Notes under the pieces: model-generated
Told to the model about the DNA's origin: nothing
Database searches by the model: none
What the model saw: the letters and a program-made list of their open reading frames with translations, nothing else
Assembly (NCBI GenBank): GCA_900314985.1
Contig: OMXL01000026.1
Span: 1-61,686, forward strand
DNA: 61,686 nt
Direction: 5' to 3'
Source of the DNA: an uncultured Prevotellaceae bacterium
GTDB lineage: Bacteria; Bacteroidota; Bacteroidia; Bacteroidales; Bacteroidaceae
Part shown: positions 23,969-30,107 of the stretch, one piece after another
Layout of the letters: every line of letters begins with the position of its first letter
How positions within the stretch are numbered: the stretch's first letter is position 1
Made by a program: the position numbers and the translations under genes

Positions 23969-24411
23969 TTAGCGTCAGCGTTCTTTACTCCTTCCATGAT
24001 TTTCATGGGCTGGATATTCAGTCTTTTATAGGCAGCCACAATACTGTTCTGCATCTCGAAATAGGCATTATAGCTGGTATGACGCCCTGTCTCCACCGCA
24101 ATCACATATTGGTCTGTCTGTCTGGAGGCCAGAAAACTCTCTACGTCCTGACGCAGCTCGTCGAGCGTCACGGTCTTGCCGTCACACGACAGCACATCAT
24201 TGTCATCGATGGCTATCTGCAACACGTTAGAGCGGTTGACATCACGTTGCTCCTGACGCTGCTCGTCCATGGGTGCCAGCTTTCGCCCCAGCCCATGGTC
24301 GGTATCCATCGACGAGGTCACCAAGAAGAATACCAACAGCATGAACGAGATGTCTGCTGTCGACGTGGTATTCAGTTCGGGAACCTCCCCTTGTCTGCGT
24401 CGGAACCGCAT
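23962..24411 (-). CDS. ExbD/TolR family protein (first copy)
   Basis: A 149-residue ExbD with one membrane span (about 17-34, TSTADISFMLLVFFLVTS) containing the conserved Asp (ADIS), then a periplasmic domain. It works with the ExbB-like channel encoded 125 bp upstream to energise outer-membrane transport. It starts 3 bp after the stop of the 42-codon ORF. Confidence 0.92.
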   Translation of the reverse strand: MRFRRRQGEVPELNTTSTADISFMLLVFFLVTSSMDTDHGLGRKLAPMDEQRQEQRDVNRSNVLQIAIDDNDVLSCDGKTVTLDELRQDVESFLASRQTDQYVIAVETGRHTSYNAYFEMQNSIVAAYKRLNIQPMKIMEGVKNADANE

Positions 24412-24414
24412 AGC

Positions 24415-24543
24415 TTATTTCTTGTTACTCAACCAAAACGAACGAACGGTAGAGACGATTGTCACCACCACGGCAACGCCCATAGCAATATACATCAGCC
24501 ACAGCATCACCTCTGCCAAAAAGAAACTACCTGCTTCAGCCAT
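24415..24543 (-). CDS. 42-residue single-span membrane protein in the exb operon
   Basis: Starts MAEAGSFFLAEVMLWLMYIA and ends FWLSNKK: a short N-terminus, one hydrophobic span (about residues 7-34) and a basic C-terminus. It begins inside the end of the ExbB gene (8-bp overlap) and stops 3 bp before the first exbD, so it sits in the operon without room for doubt about co-translation. It is too short for usual gene finders. The family is not recognised. A structural helper of the ExbB/ExbD motor is a reasonable guess, but only a guess. Confidence 0.75.
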   Translation of the reverse strand: MAEAGSFFLAEVMLWLMYIAMGVAVVVTIVSTVRSFWLSNKK

Positions 24544-25366
24544 TGTTACGAGCTTTATAGTTAGTAATGCTGTCCATCAGTACGATGGCACCCTCCTCCA
24601 TCTGAGTAGTCAGACGGTTAATCTTCGAGAGAATATAGCTATAGAAGAACTGCAGGATGATAGCCACGATGATACCGAAGATGGTGGTAATCAGTGCCAC
24701 CTTCATACCCTTGGCAACAATCGTCGGGCCGATATTTCCTGCCACCTCAATCTGGTCGAAAGCCATCACCATACCTATCACGGTTCCTAAGAATCCTAAG
24801 GATGGTGCTATAGCAATGAACAGACGTATCCACGAGCATCCCTTCTCCAGATTCGAAATCTGCACCTGACCGTAGTTCGTCAGCTGGCGGTCGATATCCT
24901 CCACGCGCTCACGGATATGCATCAGCGCCTGGTAGCAGATAGAGGCCACAGGACCACGCGTATTACGACACAAATCCTTAGCACCCTCTACGTCGTTCTG
25001 TTCCAGACGGGCATCGACATCTCTCAGCAACTTCTTGGTATTTACCTCAGACAGCGTCAGATAGACAATACGCTCTATGCAGAACGCCAAGCCCAAAACC
25101 AACGCCAGGGCCACCAGCGCCATAAAGCCTGCCGAGCCCTCCATGAATTTCCTTTTCAACTGCTTGTGCAGACCACCGCCCTGAAGGTCCTCGTCGGCAC
25201 TGCTCAGGTCGGCATCAATCAGCGCCATCGCTGAGTCAACAGCCAGCGAGTCTGTTGGCGCTACCGTCTCCGTCGTATCTTTTTGCGGCGTAGTTTGTCC
25301 GTTTACAATAGGCGTTTCCACCCATAGACATACTGCTATCAGCAGCAGCATGATGTTTTTTCTCAT
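24536..25366 (-). CDS. MotA/TolQ/ExbB proton channel protein
   Basis: A 276-residue inner-membrane protein with a signal-like N-terminus, an acidic periplasmic segment, a first membrane span (about 80-100, AGFMALVALALVLGLAF) and the conserved TolQ/ExbB core (IRLFIAIAPSLGFLGTVIGMVMAFDQIE and ALITTIFGIIVAIILQFFYSYI). It forms the stator pentamer with ExbD and converts proton flow into work for TonB. It is the first gene of the operon, driven from a TACCTTTG box at 25392-25399. Confidence 0.93.
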   Translation of the reverse strand: MRKNIMLLLIAVCLWVETPIVNGQTTPQKDTTETVAPTDSLAVDSAMALIDADLSSADEDLQGGGLHKQLKRKFMEGSAGFMALVALALVLGLAFCIERIVYLTLSEVNTKKLLRDVDARLEQNDVEGAKDLCRNTRGPVASICYQALMHIRERVEDIDRQLTNYGQVQISNLEKGCSWIRLFIAIAPSLGFLGTVIGMVMAFDQIEVAGNIGPTIVAKGMKVALITTIFGIIVAIILQFFYSYILSKINRLTTQMEEGAIVLMDSITNYKARNNG

Positions 25367-25391
25367 AACACATTATAATTAAATAGCCCTG

Positions 25392-25460
25392 CAAAGGTAC
25401 AAATTATTTTTCAAATATCAATTATCAATTATCAATTATCAATTATTTTTAGTACCTTTG
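25392..25460. promoter_or_regulatory. Divergent exbB and greA promoters around a heptad array
   Basis: Minus strand TACCTTTG (25392-25399) with TTG (25419-25421) at 19 bp, and plus strand TACCTTTG (25453-25460). The exbB -33 TTG lies in a (ATCAATT)4 heptad array (25417-25444) that fills the region between the two promoters. Confidence 0.75.
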
Positions 25461-25476
25461 CAAAAATTTTGCAATC

Positions 25477-25947
25477 ATGGAATATATGTCTCAAGAGGGC
25501 TACGACAAGCTCGTTGCCGAACTACGTCAGTTAGAGAGTGTTGAACTGCCACAGGTCAGGGATGCCATTGCAGAGGCTCGCGACAAGGGTGACCTCAGCG
25601 AGAACTTCGAGTACCATGCCGCCAAGCGCGAGCAGGGTCGTCTGTTAGGTCGCATCCGCTTCATGCAACGTGTACTGGAGAATGCCCGTGTGCTCGACAC
25701 CTCCCACCTCTCTACCGATAGCGTAGGTCTGCTCAGCAAGGTCGAGATCACCAACGAGGCCAATGGCAGTCGCATGACCTATACCATCGTCAGTCCCCAT
25801 GAGGCCAACCTCCGCGAAGGCAAGATTTCCATCAAGTCGCCCATCGCCCAAGCGCTGCTTAACAAGAAAGCAGGCGACACTGTTGTGGTCCGCGTGCCTG
25901 CCGGTATGGTCAAGCTGCGCATCGAGAGCGTCTGTCTTAGCGCATAA
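25477..25947 (+). CDS. greA: Transcription elongation factor GreA
   Basis: A 156-residue GreA that rescues backtracked RNA polymerase by stimulating transcript cleavage. The N-terminal coiled coil (about 1-75) carries the acidic tip in ARDKGDLSENFEYHAAKREQ and the C-terminal globular domain contains SPIAQALLNKKAGDTVVVRVP. Length is standard. The gene is monocistronic with its own terminator at 25949. Confidence 0.97.
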   Translation: MEYMSQEGYDKLVAELRQLESVELPQVRDAIAEARDKGDLSENFEYHAAKREQGRLLGRIRFMQRVLENARVLDTSHLSTDSVGLLSKVEITNEANGSRMTYTIVSPHEANLREGKISIKSPIAQALLNKKAGDTVVVRVPAGMVKLRIESVCLSA

Positions 25948-25948
25948 A

Positions 25949-25978
25949 ATAAAGGGAACCGACTATGGTTCCCTTTAT
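25949..25978 (+). terminator. greA intrinsic terminator
   Basis: ATAAAGGGAACC pairs perfectly with GGTTCCCTTTAT over GACTAT, directly after the greA stop. Confidence 0.85.
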
Positions 25979-25990
25979 ATGTAACTTTCG

Positions 25991-26089
25991 CGGAGAGAAC
26001 AACAAAGCTCCAAGGTTTTACCTCGGAGCTTTGAATCCTGCGGAGAGAACAACAAAGCTCCAAGGTTTTACCTCGGAGCTTTGAATCCG
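25991..26089 (-). repeat. Two 50-bp tandem copies of the tRNA-Ser tail plus hairpin
   Basis: Units at 25991-26040 and 26041-26089 each start with CGGAGAGAAC, identical to the complement of the tRNA-Ser 3' end (the tRNA itself starts the same way at 26090). Each carries an AAAGCTCC/GGAGCTTT hairpin with an extra AGG/CCT pair inside, which probably serves as the tRNA terminator. Repetition of a tRNA 3' end is typical of integration or slippage at a tRNA gene. Confidence 0.85.
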
Positions 26090-26177
26090 CGGAGAGAACA
26101 GGATTCGAACCTGCGAACCGGTTTTGCCGGTTACACGCTTTCCAGGCGTGCCTCTTCAACCACTCGAGCACCTCTCC
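26090..26177 (-). tRNA. tRNA-Ser (anticodon GGA)
   Basis: On the minus strand the gene begins GGAGAGG and ends TCTCTCCG, giving a 7-bp acceptor stem with one G:U pair. The anticodon arm CACGCCTGGAAAGCGTG gives anticodon GGA. A long variable arm (ACCGGCAAAACCGGT type) identifies the serine class II fold, and GGTTCGAATCC is the T arm. CCA is not encoded. It decodes UCC/UCU codons. It borders the AT-rich island to its right. Confidence 0.95.
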
Positions 26178-26302
26178 TTTTCCAATGCGTCTGCAAAGGT
26201 ACGAATAAGCGAGCAAATAACCAAATTTATTTGAGTTTTTTCAATCGTGAGTACTTTCCACTCCATTTTTTCGCATTTTCGATTTAAAAAGTGCTTACAC
26301 TG

Positions 26303-26641
26303 CCTACATACCTACATAAATTTGCCTTATTTTATTGAACCCCAATATATTACAAAAATACAAGCATACATTAAGCCTACATAAAGCCTACATATTGCCT
26401 ACATTAAACCCATTGAATTATACAGCTAAAACAGATCTGTATTAGCCTAATACAGTTCCGTATTAGCCTAATACGGCTCCGTGTACAGCTGTCTTATAAC
26501 CGTATTAGCCTATCTCCCACCCTCATTTTCATCAAAATCATGTAGGTTCATGTAGGCTTTATGTAGGTATTATGTAGGCCATAAATAAACATATAATACT
26601 AATCCACAATACATTACAAATATTTTATGTAGGCATGTAGG
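26303..26641. repeat. Symmetric iteron-like array: 5x CCTACAT, central palindromes, 6x ATGTAGG
   Basis: CCTACAT occurs at 26303, 26311, 26376, 26387 and 26398. The inverse ATGTAGG occurs at 26540, 26550, 26561, 26572, 26627 and 26635. Between them are two perfect 19-nt palindromes, CTGTATTAGCCTAATACAG (26437-26455) and CCGTATTAGCCTAATACGG (26458-26476), and a third half copy (26500-26512). The layout is a roughly 340-bp inverted structure with 7-mer sites on each arm, which resembles an origin or partition/operator region more than a random intergenic stretch. I recognise no coding gene in 26178-27144. Confidence 0.85.
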
Positions 26642-26678
26642 CTATAAATGTTTTTAAAAAAGAAAAAGACTCCGCAGA

Positions 26679-26907
26679 GGTACCATAATCTTCTAAACCT
26701 TCTGTGCAGACTGGGGTTCTGGAAGGGTACCTCTTTCCACAAGAGGTACCAAAGAGGTAGTACAGAGGTACCCCTTCAGACACTTCAGGCACTTAGGAAT
26801 GAAAGAGAAAAGGGGGAGGTCTTGGGTACCTGTTGGGTACCTCTTGAAAAAAGAGGTACCCCTCTAAAGTACCTTTATTTAAAGGTATTCCCAACGATTA
26901 GGGTACC
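26679..26907. repeat. GGTACC-rich array with two identical hairpin stems
   Basis: Eight exact GGTACC 6-mers in 229 bp (26679, 26726, 26745, 26767, 26825, 26836, 26855, 26902). Two of the intervals form perfect hairpins with the same stem, GGTACCTCTT with AAGAGGTACC (26726-26750 and 26836-26860), but different 5-nt loops (TCCAC, GAAAA). A 100-codon open frame crosses the array but reads as repeat translation, not as a protein family. Confidence 0.85.
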
Positions 26908-27079
26908 TGGGGAGGTTTTGCCGCGATTTTCTAACACTGTAGAATACTGAGTGCACACGAGAACCATCATTCCAATGCACATTATTTTACATACAACATT
27001 TTCCTGACACAGGGGTCATCCCTCTGAGTTATAAAAGAAGTATAATAATATATGAGCAATTAATGCCAAGAAGAGCGCA

Positions 27080-27128
27080 AAGTAAACTGTGTCATGCTAC
27101 ATTTGTTGTAGTCTGACACTGTTTACTT
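27080..27128 (-). terminator. Long imperfect hairpin downstream of the island genes
   Basis: AAGTAAACTGTGTCA...CTACA pairs with TGTAG...TGACACTGTTTACTT, about 20 pairs with few mismatches over a short TTTGT loop. It lies 17 bp beyond the stop of the last minus-strand gene and probably terminates that transcript; the long stem could also mark the end of a small mobile element. Confidence 0.6.
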
Positions 27129-27144
27129 CACACTCGTCACAAGC

Positions 27145-27486
27145 TTACTTCGTTTTATGATTAATCTCCTTTAGAGTAAGTGAGATATTTGCCAAAACTT
27201 TCAAAAATCCCCAGCTTATCAGTGAAGACAACAAAACCATTATGGTAGTTGCAAAACCTGCAGGATTAAATATCTTTTTAGATGTATAATGAAACTCCAG
27301 GTCCTGAATAAAAGCTACAGTAAACAGACATATAACAGCAGCAATAATACCACACACCAATACTATAGTGGCTATAACTTTTAGCGTGTTTTCTGCACTA
27401 TTGTCATCTTGGGAAGCAGCTTTGGGGAAAACTTCTGAGGTGGACTTTCCCGCCACACCTAACACTTCATTTATATTCTCTTCCAT
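27145..27486 (-). CDS. Unknown two-span membrane protein
   Basis: A 113-residue protein that I do not recognise. It has a polar N-terminal 30 residues, two hydrophobic segments (about 34-57, VIATIVLVCGIIAAVICLFTV, and 76-97) and a short basic C-terminus (LKEINHKTK). AT-rich codons contrast with the flanking housekeeping genes. It is the last of three minus-strand genes that follow the structured-RNA candidate; the gap to the preceding gene is 8 bp, so they are probably co-transcribed. Confidence 0.6.
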   Translation of the reverse strand: MEENINEVLGVAGKSTSEVFPKAASQDDNSAENTLKVIATIVLVCGIIAAVICLFTVAFIQDLEFHYTSKKIFNPAGFATTIMVLLSSLISWGFLKVLANISLTLKEINHKTK

Positions 27487-27494
27487 AACAATCT

Positions 27495-27692
27495 CTATTT
27501 TTGGTTTTTGTACAAAATGTAGAAGAATAATGCTAATGTCGCGCTAGAAACTATAGATAAAATGTTTGTGGCAATGCTAATTGCAGGGTGCCATTCAATG
27601 ACATCTGCATTAATTAGTAAATAAAATAAGGTTATGAAGATGCTTATTATTGCACCTATCATTCCCCATAAGGTTGCAGTTTTAAGTTTCAT
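27495..27692 (-). CDS. Unknown small two-span membrane protein
   Basis: A 65-residue protein from the ATG at 27692 (the frame also has an ATG at 27701). Two hydrophobic spans (about 8-28, WGMIGAIISIFITLFYLLIN, and 38-60) leave almost no soluble part. No family recognised. It lies between two other unknown membrane-protein genes of the AT-rich island. Confidence 0.55.
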   Translation of the reverse strand: MKLKTATLWGMIGAIISIFITLFYLLINADVIEWHPAISIATNILSIVSSATLALFFYILYKNQK

Positions 27693-27729
27693 ATTATACA
27701 ATGATTAGTTGAACATAAAAATATTGCGA

Positions 27730-28482
27730 TTAACGAACATATTCTATTTCGCTTTCTTTGATAGTAAATGTACTACCATCCATATATTCGATTTCGACAC
27801 CTGTCAGGATGAGCTTCTTAGCAGTAGAGTTATACCAGGCACATCCCCAACATCCTCCGCTACTTCTTCCTGGCTTAACAGGCCCAGTATCCCTTCCTCT
27901 ATAGTTCCTGTATCCACGTATCTCACAATCTACCCTATCGCCAACAGCATTAATCGGATAACCTTCCCAAATAAGATATTTAATTGTTTTATCAGACAGG
28001 TTTTTATAGTAGAAATAAGCGTCAACCCCAGAGGCACTATTAGGTCGGCCTAAATATGCACTTGTAATTTTAATTGTTTTCTTTACTTTGCTAATTCTTT
28101 CTGCTCGTGCGATGCTATCTTTTTTAGCATCAAAAACAGGTTTTGCAGAAGGTTTATCGGCAACAACGACAGCAGTGCTGTCATAAAATTCTTTTTGTTC
28201 AGATTGCTTATTTTTGCCAGTTGTTCCTATTAAAACTATGAAAAGAAGAAAGATTGCGATGATGGTAACAATCACTATAAGAGCCGTAAGCCCACTATTG
28301 TCAGTTTGAGGTTCTGTGTTTTTGTCGCAAACGGTAGAACTTACAGGGGCATTGCCATTATTATCCATAGTATCCGTGTTATCATTAATCTCAACGGATT
28401 GCTCTTCGGGTTTCTGATTTCTATCTCTTTCTGCCTTCCATTGTAAGAATTCCTCAAATTCCTTTTTTTCTTCTTCTGTCAT
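27730..28482 (-). CDS. Unknown single-span membrane protein with Cys-containing C-terminal domain
   Basis: A 250-residue protein: acidic, Asn/Glu-rich N-terminus (about 1-60), one membrane span (about 63-86, LIVIVTIIAIFLLFIVLIG), a charged linker and a C-terminal beta-rich domain (about 130-250) with FYYKNLSDKTIKYLIWEGYP and a GGCWGCAWYN motif. The two cysteines could bind a metal or form a disulphide. I do not recognise the family. It is the first gene after the structured-RNA candidate and the likely head of a three-gene unit. Confidence 0.6.
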   Translation of the reverse strand: MTEEEKKEFEEFLQWKAERDRNQKPEEQSVEINDNTDTMDNNGNAPVSSTVCDKNTEPQTDNSGLTALIVIVTIIAIFLLFIVLIGTTGKNKQSEQKEFYDSTAVVVADKPSAKPVFDAKKDSIARAERISKVKKTIKITSAYLGRPNSASGVDAYFYYKNLSDKTIKYLIWEGYPINAVGDRVDCEIRGYRNYRGRDTGPVKPGRSSGGCWGCAWYNSTAKKLILTGVEIEYMDGSTFTIKESEIEYVR

Positions 28483-28525
28483 AATGCTATAGTTTTAGTT
28501 AATTGTTACATCATTATAGGGAACG

Positions 28526-28751
28526 AAAAAAGCGTGAACTTCTATATCTTTCCCTGAAGGCTGTAGGAAGGCCCATAATTCAAAGATACGGAAAGCCCAC
28601 GCCTATGACGTGAGCATTCACATAATCTCTTCAACGAATTATTGGCATCTTCCGATGCTTACACCTTTAGAACTTCCTACATTCTCAGGGGCTGAACGAG
28701 ATAGCGAACGCTAAATCTTAACCACGATGTCTTGTATTTCTTGCGAAACAC
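28526..28751 (-). ncRNA. Candidate structured RNA, 6S-like
   Basis: A near-ideal promoter on the minus strand (TTTGG 28784-28788, 19 bp, TATATTTG 28757-28764) predicts a transcript start near 28751. The roughly 226-nt RNA would end in a run of six U residues (28526-28531). Visible pairings are CCCTGA with TCAGGG, GTAGGAAG with CTTCCTAC, an internal GCATC-GGAA-GATGC hairpin and an apical GCTCACG/CGTGGGC hairpin, which together form a long interrupted rod. The AGCCCCTGAG segment resembles the 6S RNA central region. An alternative is a leader/attenuator of the gene starting at 28482. Confidence 0.6.
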
Positions 28752-28756
28752 TGTTG

Positions 28757-28788
28757 CAAATATAGCAAGAATTACTTTATATTCCAAA
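28757..28788 (-). promoter_or_regulatory. Strong promoter of the structured-RNA candidate
   Basis: TTTGG (28784-28788) and TATATTTG (28757-28764), minus strand, spacing 19 bp: a full match to the Bacteroidota housekeeping form. Confidence 0.8.
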
Positions 28789-28914
28789 TTTTTGCAGCAT
28801 TATTTTGAGCACTTCACAGATTTTGTGATGCCAATAGTGAAAGTAGCGACGTTAATTCTTGGCATTCATCCTTTAGGATACAATTCCCTTTAGATCAGAA
28901 AAGATAGGAAAACG

Positions 28915-28946
28915 TTTGGCAATGTCGAAATAAGTTAGTAGCTTTG
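28915..28946 (+). promoter_or_regulatory. Promoter of the RAYT transposase gene
   Basis: TTTGG (28915-28919) and TAGCTTTG (28939-28946), spacing 19 bp; the ATG at 28960 follows by 13 nt. Confidence 0.75.
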
Positions 28947-28959
28947 CAGGGCTATTACT

Positions 28960-30057
28960 ATGGATTGGGAAGCCTTTGAGAAACATAAGCCGTTCGCTGG
29001 CGAGAAGAAGCCTTCGATGCTACGGCGACGGGTGGGTCACGATTACGAATCGCGACGGATATATCTCATTACAATGACCGTTGAGGGGCGTCGCCCTCTG
29101 TTGGGCCGTCTTGTGGGAGACGCAGAAGCGGCGGAGGGCAGTCCAGAGGCACCAAGAATCGAGCTGTCGCCATTAGGCGAAGAGGTCAGAAACTGCTGGA
29201 CTTCTATCAGCAGTTACTACCCTGAGGTGAAAGTGCTGGCCATCACGATAATGCCCGACCATCTGCACGGCATCCTGTTCGTAGAACGGCAGATGGAACA
29301 GCACTTGGGAATGGTTATCAAGGGATTTAAGGCGGGCTGCAACAAGGCCTACCGCAGATGGCTGGCGGCGCAAGAGGGGCTAGCGGGTAGGTCTGTGCCG
29401 CAACAATGTTGCAGCAAAGAAAGCCACGGCGACGAAGACAGCAAAGAGAACAACGGCAGCAGCAAAGAAAACCACAACGGCGACGACAGGACGCACGGTT
29501 TTCTATTTTCACGGAACTACAACGACCACATTCTTGAAGGCGCTGACGAACTGGAGCGTTGGTTCAACTACCTTGACGACAACCCTCGCAGATTGGCAGT
29601 AAAGCGCCAGCATCCGGAGTACTTCACTATAGTTCGTCAGAGAAACATCGGGGAGTGGTCTTGTCAGATGGTTGGCAATCAGGCTCTCCTTAGTTATCCA
29701 AAGAAGGCGGCAGTTGTTGTTCATAGTGCATGGAGCGACGAGGAATACGAGAAGAGAAAGCAGAAGTGGCTTGCCCTTGGCGAGAAGGGAGGCGTCTTGA
29801 TTAGTGCTGCGATTGCTACCAGAGAGAAGGTGGTGATGCGTGAGGCGATGAATCGTGGCTACCGCCTTATCGTGCTTCGAGAGAATGGCTTTCCTCCTTT
29901 ATACAAGCCTGCGGGTGAGTCGTTCGATGCCTGTTCTAACGGGACTCTGCTCCAGGTAAGTCCTTGGGAATATCACATGAACCGACGCACTATTTCTCGT
30001 GAACAGTGCCTGCAACTTAACAGGTTGGCTGAACTGATTGCTTCCTCTGATTTTTAG
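28960..30057 (+). CDS. RAYT-type HUH transposase fused to a DprA/SLOG-like domain
   Basis: A 365-residue protein. Residues about 20-230 are a REP-associated Y1 transposase (IS200-like): the HUH metal site is IMPDHLHGIL (His101, His103), followed by MVIKGFKAGCNKAYRRW and FSRNYNDHIL...YLDDNPRRL. A low-complexity Ser/Glu/Asn insert (about 147-185) splits the domain. Residues about 245-365 look like a Rossmann-type SLOG/DprA domain (KGGVLISAAIATREKVVMREAMNRGYRLIVLRENG then PPLYKPAGESF), inferred from pattern only. RAYTs act on REP palindromes in single-stranded DNA. The gene stands alone with its own promoter. Confidence 0.85.
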   Translation: MDWEAFEKHKPFAGEKKPSMLRRRVGHDYESRRIYLITMTVEGRRPLLGRLVGDAEAAEGSPEAPRIELSPLGEEVRNCWTSISSYYPEVKVLAITIMPDHLHGILFVERQMEQHLGMVIKGFKAGCNKAYRRWLAAQEGLAGRSVPQQCCSKESHGDEDSKENNGSSKENHNGDDRTHGFLFSRNYNDHILEGADELERWFNYLDDNPRRLAVKRQHPEYFTIVRQRNIGEWSCQMVGNQALLSYPKKAAVVVHSAWSDEEYEKRKQKWLALGEKGGVLISAAIATREKVVMREAMNRGYRLIVLRENGFPPLYKPAGESFDACSNGTLLQVSPWEYHMNRRTISREQCLQLNRLAELIASSDF

Positions 30058-30070
30058 GTAAAACAAAAAA

Positions 30071-30101
30071 AGCGAGAGAAATACCAAAGATTTCTCTCGC
30101 T
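30071..30101 (-). terminator. Intrinsic terminator between the RAYT gene and clpB
   Basis: AGCGAGAGAAAT and ATTTCTCTCGCT form a perfect 12-bp stem over ACCAAAG. A long T tract follows on the minus strand, so it mainly serves clpB while also blocking read-through from the transposase gene. Confidence 0.9.
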
Positions 30102-30107
30102 CCTTAT

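Noticed and set aside
25779-26216. Minus-strand open frame of 145 codons over the greA end, the tandem hairpins and tRNA-Ser
   Set aside because: It translates the tRNA (LEWLKRHAWKACNRQNRFAGSNPV is the usual serine-tRNA artefact) and lies antisense to greA. No real protein.
26648-26950. 100-codon plus-strand frame in the GGTACC array
   Set aside because: Its residues (RGST, RGTP, KGTS, EVPL) are repeat translations of GGTACC-containing DNA. No family, no promoter, no clear start.
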